A stretch of 64,000 nucleotides of DNA, from positions 44,172-108,171 of the forward strand of contig ARYC01017392.1 of NCBI GenBank assembly GCA_000711775.1. Direction: 5' to 3'. Numbering within the stretch: position 1 is the stretch's first letter; each line of letters begins with the position of its first letter. The stretch comes from Oxytricha trifallax (Eukaryota; Ciliophora; Spirotrichea; Sporadotrichida; Oxytrichidae). The position numbers were made by a program, and so were the translations under genes. Shown here in pieces: positions 49,792 to 61,064 of this stretch. The notes under the pieces are model-generated. The model was not told the DNA's origin and made no database searches. It worked only from the letters and a program-made list of their open reading frames with translations.

Positions 49792-51214
49792 ATGAGCGCT
49801 AACCTGTTAAGAAGGGCGGCATTACTTGGGTAAAGTAAATAAAAATTATCATTCCAACAACCAAGAAAAGTAGAGACCAGAGACGCTTGTACTCAGTGGG
49901 ACCCTATTTATGACAACTTTAACCAGTCTAGCTTTGAGATTAAAATATAAGTTAAGTAAGAGGTTATCAAAGAAGCTGTGCAAATTGAGGATGAGGTTTA
50001 ACAACCCGCCATAGAGCATTAATAAATACCAGGCAAATTGATTATTAATGCAAAGAATGCAATAAAGTTTTCCCTTACAAGTCAACTTATAAGAGACACT
50101 TAAGAGATATACACAAAGATATGCCAAGGTTATATCTCAAACATTAAAAGAAAGATGGGAAGTATGTCTGTGAGTTCAGTAAGAAGCCATATTCTCATGC
50201 TAGAGACCTCAAAGTGCACTTAAAGAAAAAGCACAACCAAAATTTTGTCTTTATTCATGAACCTTCAGGGAATAGATTCCTCTAAAAGAGAAGATCAAGA
50301 AACCCAGTGGAGTCTCTTAGAGTTGAAGTCTAGAAGTAAGTTAAAATGAAGAAAGCAGTCAAGAACTTTCCAGTCTCTGATATCAATAAAATCATGATTA
50401 AAATAGAGGAAATGAAGATTCCTATATTAAAAATTATTGACTTAGATTCTTGCCCAGAAAGCTACCTCACTCTTGAATATAAAATAGAGAAGAGAGTCAT
50501 TACTGATGATTAATATGCTTACAAGATATATGCATTCAATTACTTCCTTGCTGATGACAAGTTCTAAATGGGATTTACTAATGAGTATTATGCTCTTTAA
50601 AAGGCAAAGTTAAATGAGTGCAGGCATATCATCTAGCTTGATACTATTCTACTTGGTAAAGATCATGTAGCCTTCAGGCTTCCTTTACTAGAAATGACTT
50701 AAAGAGAATTCTTATCTGACAATAGATGTCAGAGATAAATTAGCTAGATAGTATAGCAGATAGTTGAGGGGATTGAAGAGCTTCACAAGCTAGGTTATGT
50801 TCATAGAGACTTAAAGCCAGAGAACATCATGATGAACTTTCAGCCTCTTAGAGTTTATATTATTGGCTTCAACAGAGCTCAAAGAGTGCAAGCCTCTGCA
50901 TAATGAAATGCATACGGCACTCCTGGATATTCCCAGAGAAAGAGGATTGGAGAGATGGAGACGCTTAATGGGATATCTGGGCTCTAGCAGTAATAATAAT
51001 AGAGAGCGACATGCCAAGAAACGACTACTTTAGCTGCAGGGGTGAGAGAGATTCTAAGCAGAGAATCAAACAATATCTCGATAAAAATAAAATAAATGGA
51101 GGTCTCAGAGAACTTGCATACTCAACAATTATCAAGCCAAGCTAATTTTTAACAAACAATAGAAACAATTAAAAATCATCTTTGAAAGATAAAATTCAGA
51201 GAACTGCCACATGA
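49792..51214 (+). pseudogene. TBE zinc-finger / protein-kinase-like protein ('57-kDa' type), broken
   Basis: The ATG at 49792 (MSANLLRRAALLGQSK) opens an acidic N-terminal part (WDPIYDNFNQSSFEIK...). A frame change near 50040 leads into a C2H2 finger (CKECNKVFPYKSTYKRH-type) and a second finger-like unit (VCEF ... HLKKKH). A kinase-like domain follows, with the catalytic loop HRDLKPEN (near 50806-50830). The DFG position reads IGFN, so the metal-binding Asp is missing here. A GTPGYS activation-segment motif comes next. A TGA near 50904 and a frameshift near 50930 break the kinase C-lobe, which then continues (WDIWALAVIIIESD) to TGA 51212-51214. The architecture matches the TBE 57-kDa zinc-finger/kinase protein. 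Confidence 0.85.
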
Positions 51215-51258
51215 CACTAAGCTTATGTTTGTGTGAGATATCTTAAAAACTCGTTTGT

Positions 51259-51396
51259 TATACTCACTTAAAATACTAATATTTAAACATTAAACCCCTA
51301 CATAAACCCTATTAAAACCCTAATAAAGTATGCACTAATAGTCTACTTTTATCAATCAAAAACTCAATCAAAATACTGAAATGGTTTGAGGTTTTG
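51259..51396. repeat. TBE right terminal inverted repeat
   Basis: Complement of 47366-47504. Its telomere-like tip (GGTTTGAGGTTTTG) has lost bases relative to the left tip. Confidence 0.85.
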
Positions 51397-52541
51397 AATA
51401 CACCTTTACAAATGATTGCAATCCATAAAAGTCAGCTGTAGTTTATTAGATGTATTTCATTTCACTACTTCCAAAATATATTGGCTAAAGGATCTCACTC
51501 AGCTATTATCGAAATTCGGGAATATGCCATTCTCTAATATCTTGTATTGAGCACTTAGAAAAATATTACAATATCAAAATGAAAAAAGATTTATACAGCA
51601 TCTAAAATTTAACTTTTTAAAATAAATTGATTGATCACTCAATTTGGGAAAGATCTAATACCTTTGAATTTTATAAAGTCATTTCTAACCTTGATTCAAA
51701 AACAATAATTAAAAAATATGAGAGTTATAAAAAAGAGGGAAATTAAAGGATGCAAAACTAAATAAGATCCTAATTAACTTTAAAAAATGAATTTACTGAT
51801 TAATATCAGTTTGAGACTGTTATTGTAAGGGAGAGTATTTTGATAGATCAAAGAGATATACAATTATTTAGTCAAACTAAAGTACTAAAACTAATAAATG
51901 TAGCAACACACTCACTTGTTAGAGCATAAATTCAATAACTAAAGAATCTAATAAAATTCTAGCATATATGAACATAAGATGTAAGTTTACCAAACTTTAA
52001 TTAAGAAGAGCAATAAAAATTATTTGTTAGCAATACAAGCAAAGTGGATAATTTAATAAAATTATAAAGTGTTTAGAGTTTTGGTTTTACAATCTCTTGT
52101 AGTGGTGATGTTACAATTCTATCAAGTTAATTTAAGTTAATTAGTAGGAAAATATCAAAAATTAAAGTACTAATAATTACTCTTGTTGATTTCAATGAGA
52201 TTTTTGATTTGTGCAAATGCTCGAAAAATGTAGAAAAATACATAATCATTTTAACTTAACTTAATCTTAAAATTTCAAAATAAAATGAATACTTATCAAA
52301 GCAAGATTTTGATTTTTTCGGATATAATTTATAATAGCACATTCAAGACCTTATTGGATTATCGAATCCAAAACCTCTCATATATTAGAATGTAAAATCA
52401 AAAGATTAAAATTTTAGGCTAAATATCTTTGCAAAAATAATCAATAATGATGCTGAAGATGCTTATTAAACGTAGAGTATAGAAATTAGATTTCAAGATT
52501 TTATGGAAATAAAATCAAAGATAATAATCAGCTTCTAATGA

Positions 52542-53852
52542 AAATTATAAACGTAATTTTTTATTCATAATTACTTTAAGTAAAATAATTTATTATAAAA
52601 TATCGTTTTGCAAATAGCTTTATGTAATATTAAAAAATATTTATTTACGCTATTTAAATGTTTTATGTATCTACTATTAAGTCATAGAAAAAGTTATATA
52701 TTCATAAAATACTTTATATACTTAATATTATTCTAAATTAGAGTCATTCTTCAAATTCATATTTTGACAAACATTATTCATTAATTATAATTAATATAGG
52801 AAAATATAATATTTTTAATAGAATTTTGTTCAGAAGTCTATAATTATTATCATGAAATTTGTTTTTACTAATAAAGAAGATTATAAACATAAATGTGGTT
52901 TATGTATTTTCAACTTTTAAGTAAAAAAGTTGACTCTAAATATTATAGTTTTCCTCGAGATATAACTTAATCCATAAAGCTTGATTATCTTTATTCTAAT
53001 TGGGCTGATATAAAAATAGATATTTAAACATTTCATAATTTTCTTTTCTGAACAATTATATTATTCATGATATAGATTAGAACCTCATTAAGTTTAATAA
53101 TATAAATATATATATATATATATATATCAGAATCTTCATTTATGTAAAATTAAATTAAAAAGTGTTTGAAAACTAAAATCATCTGATTTGGATTTATAAT
53201 TCAAAAATGTTTGCGAGAAGTTACTACAATATACTCTATTTAAATTAAAAATATTTTTTAATAAATTAATAAGATAAAAACTCTTTTATTAAAATTAATT
53301 CTTAACTTATTACTACATAAAAGATAAATATTTTAAAAATATATTGTGTAAATTTTCTATATCACATTTATTAATCCTATATTATTTTTTATTTTTGTAA
53401 TATTTCTGAGACAATTCAATAATTTAATATCAAGAGAAGGAATAATGTTTTCACATATTTAATTAAATAAAAGGATTAATATATTCATTAAGTAATGAAA
53501 GAATATAATTTGTCTCCTAATTCGTAATTAAATAGGATAATTAAAAAATAAAAACTATATGAGAATTATTTAATGCCAATTAACTTTTTTCCTTTGGATA
53601 GAATTTATGATTATTTTTAATCTACAGTTTTAATAATTATTAAATCATTTTAATATTTCCATTATTCAACTACATAATTCAAATATAGTTTTATTTGAAT
53701 AATTTTTTCTTGGTATAAAAATACTATAAAATACTAAATAACCAAACTTCTATTAATGATATATTTAAATATTTAAAAGAATGACAAAATAAAGATATAG
53801 AACTGTTTCTTTGAACTATAATGAAACAAATAATATCTTAAAATATTTTAAA
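52542..53852. other. AT-rich intergenic region
   Basis: No gene is seen. A (TA)n run occurs near 53107-53127. It corresponds to 31601-32596 of the other block, with much divergence. Confidence 0.4.
53761..53777 (+). promoter_or_regulatory. upstream AT palindrome before copy 14
   Basis: ATATTTAAATATTTAAA lies 92 bp before ATG 53853, at the same place as in the duplicated partner. Confidence 0.4.
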
Positions 53853-55232
53853 ATGAAAATGCAACCAAGTTGTAGATTAATAATTTACACATACTTTAAC
53901 ATGAATTTCAATTATAAAGTCCTATCAAACATTTCATGGAGAGACAGAGAATTAGTTTAAAGTGTTAAAAATCGTGTAAATGATTATTAACAGCATGGCA
54001 ACTTAATTCTATAAATAATTGATCCTCCAAAGTCATTAAACAACTTACTCTATCTTCAAAATTTCAGTTATAAATTTACAATAAATCAAGAATATTATGG
54101 AAGTAACTCGATAAGCATTTGCTATGAGCATTTCTTTAAATCACTTCCAAAAAATATAGGCGAAAGAATAACTTTTTACTTGATTTGTAATTGGGCTAAT
54201 TTAAACTCAATAGCTTTTTCAATAAAATAATGGGAAGATAAACATGAGTTTGAATTAAAAATTGAAAAGTACAAAATTTGTCATTCAAATTTTGATTAAC
54301 AATTACTAAAGTATAACTTTTGCAAGAATGCTAAAATTCTTGAATTATCAAATTGTATCCTCAATGTGTAGGCAAAATCTTTGTTAAGAAAATATTAAGA
54401 GCATCAACATTTGAGTGGTCACAGATTTCTTTACGATATTCTTTCCTCCTTGACCATGAATGTTGAACATTATAAAAATTGCACTTATAAGAAGGTTATT
54501 ATAAAAGATTCTCTAATCGTAGATCCCAAAGAAGTGTTATTATTTAGGAACACTAAAGTTCTAAAATTAATTAATGTTAAAACTCATTTATTCGTAAAAA
54601 ATGAGATTTCCAAACTATAAAATCTCTTAAAATACGAACATATTGTAACATCTGAATCAGATAACTCTACTTCGAGCATTATATAGCAGGAAATATTAAA
54701 TGTTAACTCTTTTTGTTAATAAGATATTTTATAATCATTGCAATAAGTTTAAAGTTTCGCTTTTACTTTCTCTTCAGATTCTAGTTTGAAACATATAATG
54801 AAGGAATTGAAATACATTTAAAGAAGAATAAAGTAATTAAAACTAATAATAATACCTACAATTGATTTAAACTAGATTTTAGAAATATGTAATTGTTCAA
54901 GTAATATTGATAAATTTGTTATAATTGCTACAAACTTGAAAATCAATTTATCAAGAAATTTAAATTGTAATATTTTCTCCAAAGATTCTAATATACTCAG
55001 CATTTATCATCAATAATGTATTATAGACATTTTGGATTCTTAAGGATTAAGTGATATTCAGATTTTGTAAAATGTCAATTCAAGGCAAGGAAATCATATA
55101 ATTATTAAATTAATTATAAGAATGAAATTGGGCAATCAAATTGATAATAGAGAAAGCTAATAATTATAAGATATTGAGATAAGATTTTAAGATTACTTAA
55201 ACTTAAAGTCGTCATTTTAATTATAAATATGA
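53853..55232 (+). CDS. family F protein, intact copy 14 (459 aa)
   Basis: This is the open partner of 32597-33976: same length, same subgroup-specific blocks (SLPKNIGERITF, VDPKEVLLFRN, KVLKLINVKTH, NVNSRQGNHIIIKL). It runs from ATG 53853 (MKMQPSCRLIIYTYFN) to TGA 55230-55232 with no internal stop or shift. Amino-acid differences are scattered and conservative. The frame is kept in both members although neighbouring duplicates decayed, which argues for recent purifying selection. Its function is unknown. Confidence 0.85.
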
Positions 55233-55929
55233 ATGCAAAAACTATAAACTATTTAATTTAATTAATTTTTCAAAATAAATAAGTTTATTTTTATAAAAAT
55301 TATAAAATGTATAATAAATTATATCTTTCTTAAGGTGTTGGGATATAATATACATAATTAATATATAATTATAGTATTAATTCGATTACATTTTAAAAGT
55401 TTTAAATTCTTTTATTTTAATAGTTTTATGCAAAATAAATCAATTTTATATATAATTCTTACAAAAACTATAGATTAATGTCAATATATTTTAAATTACT
55501 ATCGTTATTAAATAAAAATATTTAGCCTGATGAAAGTGCCATTTATTTAATTTTTTGCACTATATTTATTAAATTTTAAAATCATTGCATAAATAATTTT
55601 ACTATTAAAAATCATAAAAATTATTGACCAGAAAACTCCCCCCTTCCAAAATTTTTATACCTTAAAATTAAACTTCAAAAAAACAATTAAGTTATTAATT
55701 AAAATATAATATAAATAATATATTACTAATTAGTTTGTCTAAGATATTTAAGATGCAATAGTTTTATTAATTATTTTTATATTATTAAATTTAATTATAA
55801 TATATAATAAAGCTATTTTACTATAAAAATAAACATTTAAGTAAATGATATAGAAATAATACTATAAATCGTAAATAAAAATTATAATTTTATTAAATTT
55901 GCTAAATAATTGAAACCCAATTCACATTA
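55233..55929. other. intergenic region, right edge of the second duplicated block
   Basis: It is homologous to 33977-34340 up to about 55590. A short C-rich patch (AACTCCCCCCTTCC near 55635) resembles one end of a GC-rich foldback, but no partner arm is seen. Confidence 0.4.
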
Positions 55930-57320
55930 ATGAAATCTATTATATTACCACCTAGCTGTAGATTAATAATATATACTTACCTTAGCATGAATTAAAATTA
56001 TTTAATTATTTCAAATTTATCAAGGAAAGACAGATAATTAGCTCAAATTGTAAAAGATTATGTCAAGAATTTTGAATAACATGGAAACATAATTATATTT
56101 ATGAATGAACCACTTAATTCATTAGATAATTTGAAATATCTCCTAACTTTCAGTTACAAATTCAAATTTTGCAATAATAAAGTTTCTGAATAAAATTTTG
56201 TGGGAATATACTATTACTATTTTATTTAATCACTTCCAATGCATATAGGCTAAAGGATTACTTTAAGTATAAATTAAGATAGTATTATTAATGAATTATT
56301 GTAATAATCAATTAGCAACTGGGAAGACATGAATAATACCTAAATAAAGATATAGTATTATAAACTTAGAAACCTATATTTTTGGGATAGATTAACTGAA
56401 AGCAATATATGTAAAAATGCTAAGTTACTTAAAATCAACTCAGTAACTTTAAACCTTAATGCCAAAGAACTAATAAACAAATATGAGAAATTTAAGAATA
56501 GTGGAAACTTGTAAAAGAAGAATGAAATACTCTAGGAACTAGCTCAACATAATACAATTTATGATAACTTTAATTTTGAAAAAGTCATAATAAAAGACAG
56601 TATTATGGTTGATCCAAGGGATATTTAAATTCTTAGAAATACTAAGGTACTTAAATTAATTAACGTAAGCACTCACAAATTAGTTAGGATGGAAATATAA
56701 AAGCTATAAAGCCTCGTTAAATATTCGCAAAGTTAAACCAAAATTGTGGCAGATGAGACATTTACATTAGAAGAGCAGAAATAACTTAAAGTTACTAATA
56801 CTCATGAAGCTGAAAATTTTTTTGTTCTGAGGAATGTTCAAAGTTTCACTATATCTATAAGAAGCGAAAATGATAGATAAACAATAATGGAAGCATTTAA
56901 ATTAATTAACAGAAAAATAAAAAAAATTAAGATTGTAGCAGAAAACTAAGTTGACTTAGAAAAGATATTTGAAATATGCAAATGTTCGTAATTTGTGGAA
57001 AAATATATCATTATCACACCTAATTCAACAATTGATAATTCTCAACTAGGTGAAAACGATATTTTGAAATAATAAAAATAGACCATAATCTTTTAACTTT
57101 AGTAAATTGTGGAGAATTATCTTGGGTGATCTGAAAATTTAAATGAAGTAAAAGTTTTATTAAATGTCTCTCAAAAGAGAATAATAATAAAATTAAAATT
57201 AACATTTTGATAAATACAAAAATTCATGATGGAAATTTATACATTCAATAGGATAAAATTATAGATGTAAGATTTTAGGAATATATGTACATTACGCCTA
57301 AATTAAAAATTAATTTCTGA
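55930..57320 (+). pseudogene. family F copy 15, 3'-damaged
   Basis: The ATG at 55930 (MKSIILPPSCRLIIYTYLS) opens 399 clean codons through all the main blocks (SLPMHIGQRITLSIN, a SIMVDPRDIQIL block, KVLKLINVSTHKLVRMEI, QSFTISI, IFEICKCSQFVEKYIIIT). A TGA then falls at 57127-57129, and a frameshift follows near 57185 before the LNILI block. The final motif and stop (57318-57320) are in the shifted frame. The product truncated at codon 399 would lack only the last conserved block. It is closest to 19044-20432 and 26890-28275. Confidence 0.75.
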
Positions 57321-57660
57321 GGATTTATTATAAAATTACTTTAAACCAATTAAATTAAATTAAATTTTCAAAATAGCCTAACATATTATTCATTTTGAAA
57401 GTTATAAATAAAAAAGCCCTTTATAAAAAGTTTTAATTTTAATTGATTTAGCTAATTTGTTGTTGTTTCTTAATTTTTAAATATTATTTTTTAAGCATTA
57501 ATATAAAATTTATTAATTAAACAAATTTTAAATCTAATATCTAAAATCTTGAAATAATATTTACAAAGAAATTTTAATTTAAATTATCGTAATTTATATC
57601 ATTATTACATTCATATTATGATAATTAAATATTTTTTTTTACTTTAATTCCTTTAATTAA

Positions 57661-58771
57661 CAATTTCATCTACTTTATTAAATGTCTTCCAAAATATATT
57701 GGCTAAAGAAATACACTGAGTTTAAATCGATAAAGGTGTGATTCTTGATCTGTTTATTTAACAATAAAAAACAGGGAAAAATATCTCAAGTTTAAAATTT
57801 ATAAAGAAATGTTCCATGCTTGAAATCTGATTTTTTGAAAAAATAAGTAATAGATTTTTCTATTTCGAAGAATGCAAAGACTTTTAAATTATCTTGGGTC
57901 GATTTAAACATTGAAGGAAAAGAACTTATTGATATGAAACGTACAAGAGAAATGGTGATATACAAATGCAAAATAAAATACTAATCCTAATTAACGATGA
58001 AGAATAAAAAAGTTATAAATATCGTTACGAAACGGTAGTAATAAGGTCAAGCATAATCATAAAATTAAGAGATATATAATTATTTAGTAAAACTAAATTT
58101 ATTAAAGCTAATAAATGTAGCAACACATTTACTTGTTAGAGATTAAATTCAATAACTAAAGAGTCTAGTAAAGTTCTTGAATATCTAATCATAAGATGTA
58201 AGGTTTTTAAACTTTAATTAAGAAGATTCATAAAAATTATTAGTAGCAATACTAGCAAAATGGATAATTTAATGATATTATATAGTATTTAGAGTTTTGG
58301 TTTTTACAATCTCTTGATGTAGTTTTGTTACAAATCTTTCAAGTCAATTTAAGTTAATCATTAAAAATATCGACAGTTAAATTACTCATTAGTGGTCTTG
58401 TAGAATATAAATAGATATTTGAATTGTGAAAATGCTCGAAATTTGTCGGAAATTATCTCATAATCACATCCAAATCTTATTCTTATTTTCTCGAAACTAT
58501 AAATAAAAAAACTGATTAACAAAGTGTAGAATTTTATGGCTTTAATGTCTAATAACATATTCAGGAACTTCTAGGATTAAATAATGCAATGTTTTTATTT
58601 AATAAAATGTAATATCCTGACAAAAAAACCAAACTATTAGACTAAATATCTTAACTTATTTAATAAACAAAGATGATGATGTTTAAGATGCCTAAATAAA
58701 ACTAGAGCATAAACATTAGATTTTAAGATTTAATGGAAATAAAATCAAAGATATAAATCAGTCTACAATGA
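57661..58771 (+). pseudogene. family F copy 16, 5'-truncated pseudogene
   Basis: It begins abruptly inside the FIKCLPKYIGQR block, so about the first 95 codons are missing. Homology then runs with several frame changes through a DLNIEGKELID-like segment, a NVATHLLVRD-like segment and EIKSKIQISLQ, to TGA 58769-58771. It is closest to the 30237 and 47149 subgroup. No foldback explains the truncation. Confidence 0.7.
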
Positions 58772-59698
58772 ACATTACTTGCTAAATTTATTATTCATAT
58801 TTAATTTTATAGAAAAATTAATCAAAACCATATCAAAAAGGAAAGTCTTTTCATAATTTAAAAATATAATAAATATAATAAAATCAATCAAAAATTTCAA
58901 ACATTTTTATAATGCTTAAATATATTATATTACAAGCAAATTAAGTTCATAGTTAAATTTAGTGATAAATTTAATATTTTTTAATATAAATTTGAATAAA
59001 AGTAAATAAAATATATAACATCACTTAAAATATATTGAATATTTAATGTATTCAAAGTATATTCTAAATGGCTTAGGTAAGTGATGATACTAAAATTTTA
59101 AAGTAAATTTCTTTAATAATTATAATTAAGATTATAAATTTAGATTATATTTTAAAAGTAAATAAGAAAAATTAAATCAATAATTCTAAATTAAATAATA
59201 TTAATTTATTTATACTTAAAATATAGAAATTTAAAGTCAGATTATTTAGTTTTTAAACTGGATATACTTAATAATTTTATAGAATATGGAATTCTTTGTA
59301 CAATTTTTATAATAATTTTTTACAGAAATTATATTTATTCATAATTCTATAAAAATAATTTTCTTAAATATTTTTAGTATTTTTAATGAGTTACTAATAA
59401 ATTATATATTTTATACAATTGATTTTTATTTTCTATTTTTTATAATTAAATAAATTTTTTAAAAATAGGCTGATTATGAATTTATTTTTATATCAATGAT
59501 TAAATATTCATTCTAAACATATTAACAAGATTTTAAAATATTAGAATTTAAGTTCAAATATTTAAATTGTAAGAGATTTATTATACATAAATTAACTTGT
59601 TTAAATTTATAAATTATAATAGAATGAAAAAAGAAGTTAATATTCAAGGATATATACAATTTATCTAAAACAAGTTTCCAATACAAATATCGAAAGAT
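58772..59698. other. AT-rich intergenic region
   Basis: No gene is seen. CAAATATTTAAATTG lies near 59554, about 145 bp before the next copy's conserved region. Confidence 0.4.
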
Positions 59699-61064
59699 TG
59701 CAGATTAGTAATTTATACTTACTTCAACATGAATTTTAATTACAGGTTTATTTCAAATATTTCAAGAGGGGAGAGAGAATTGAGAATTAGTGTAAAGAGT
59801 AAAAGGGCAAGTTTAAAATATCAAAGATCATGGTAATTTGACAATTTAAATAATTGATCTTCCTAATTCATTGGATAATTTGATTTATCTATAAACTTTT
59901 AGTTTTAAATACACAATTAATCGTGCTTTTGATGAAAAGGAATTTGTAGGAATATATTATGATTACTTTATTTAATCACTTCCGAAATCTGTAGGATCTA
60001 AAATAATCCTTAACTTAAATCGTGAATGGTCAAACTTTAACTCTTTAAAATTATCTATAAGTAAATGGGAAGAATATTAAAAAATAGAAATTTAAAAAGA
60101 TTTGTATAAGATAAGCAGACTCTAACTAAATTATTAATTAACAGACACTTTCACTTTTAAAAATGTAAAATAAATAGAGATGTATAGAGTTGTTCTTAAT
60201 TTAAATTCAAAAAAACTAATAATAAGTTTAGATGAATATCAAAAAAACGGAAACTAAGAAATGTACAACGAAGTTTTTTCTTAATTAACAATGCATAAAG
60301 AATAATATGATTGCTATAACTTTGAGCGTGTAATAATATGAAAATCTATAATGACTGATCCAAGAGATATCTATTTATTAAGCAATACTAAGGTTTTAAA
60401 GTTAATTAATGTTGGAACTAATTAATTTGTACGAGATGAGATTAAAAAGCTTAGGAATTTAATGAAATATTAACAAATTGTAACTAAAGATACTCTTCCG
60501 TCATAGTTTAAATATGAAGAGGATTAAATACTAAGAATAGATAAGGTTTTTAAAGATTACTCACTTTTAAGAATCTAAAGTATAAAAAGCTACACTTTTA
60601 CATTTTGTGATGAAATTGAAAGATAAAATCTTGCTAATGAATTAATAAGAGTTGACAGAAAAATCTTAAAAGTTAAAATTATTATAAGAACTCAAATCTT
60701 CTTGAAACAAATTATAGAGTTTTGCAAATGCTCAAAATATGTTTAGAAATTTGTACTAATTGTGCCTGAGTTAAAACTTGATTTCTAATAAAATGCATAT
60801 GGAAACTCTTCATCTTTAAAATTTGATAATTATGAATTCAACTTATAAAAGAGTATTACAGATTCACTTGATTCAAATGAATCTATTACTTAGGTTATAT
60901 TTAATGTAACTTAAAAATAAGCAAATAACCCGAATATTAAGATAAATATCTTAATTAATACGATCAAAGCTAACGAAAGTTAAAATTTCAAAGAAAATTA
61001 GCAAATAGATATCAGATATCAGGATTATATGGACTTAAGGTCAAATCTACAAATAAATTATTGA
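59699..61064 (+). pseudogene. family F copy 17, pseudogene
   Basis: The conserved CRLVIYTYFNMNFNYRFIS segment is present but has no ATG before it; the first ATG is internal, at 59729. A 7-bp tandem duplication (GAGAATT twice) near 59778 shifts the frame just after the F-box-like segment. The corrected frame is then open except for one TGA at 60339-60341 in the VIIRxSIMxDPRD block, where AGA is expected. It ends DIRYQDYMDLRSNLQINY at TGA 61062-61064. Confidence 0.75.

Larger units (their letters stand above)
47366..51396. mobile_element. telomere-bearing element (TBE)-like transposon, 4.03 kb
   Basis: The left end is CAAAACCCCAAAACCC and the right end is a decayed version (complement begins CAAAACCTCAAACC). 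Both resemble the C4A4 telomere repeats of stichotrich ciliates. The target duplication is AAT (47363-47365 and 51397-51399), fitting the ANT preference known for Oxytricha TBEs. Size (4031 bp), terminal repeats and the three genes (transposase, small basic protein, zinc-finger/kinase) match the TBE1 layout. All three genes carry frameshifts or TGAs, so the copy is inactive. It sits in a family F gene whose paralog at 30237 shows the empty site. Confidence 0.92.
47149..52541 (+). pseudogene. family F copy 13, split by a telomere-bearing element
   Basis: The exon-like parts are 47149-47365 and 51400-52541. The start is ATG 47149 (MPDNCRIMIYTYLN). The TBE enters within the SYKYTF motif (here CYK, then YTFTNDC after the element). 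Joining across one AAT restores the frame. The rest is open apart from one TGA at 51969-51971, just after the LIKFQHI block, where the partner copy (30237-31600) has ATA/ACA codons. The final stop is TGA 52539-52541. The subgroup is shared with 30237-31600 and 57661-58771. Confidence 0.8.

Noticed and set aside
49849..51017. Minus-strand frames opposite the TBE kinase gene
   Set aside because: They are shadows of the plus-strand zinc-finger/kinase coding sequence, with no recognisable domains.
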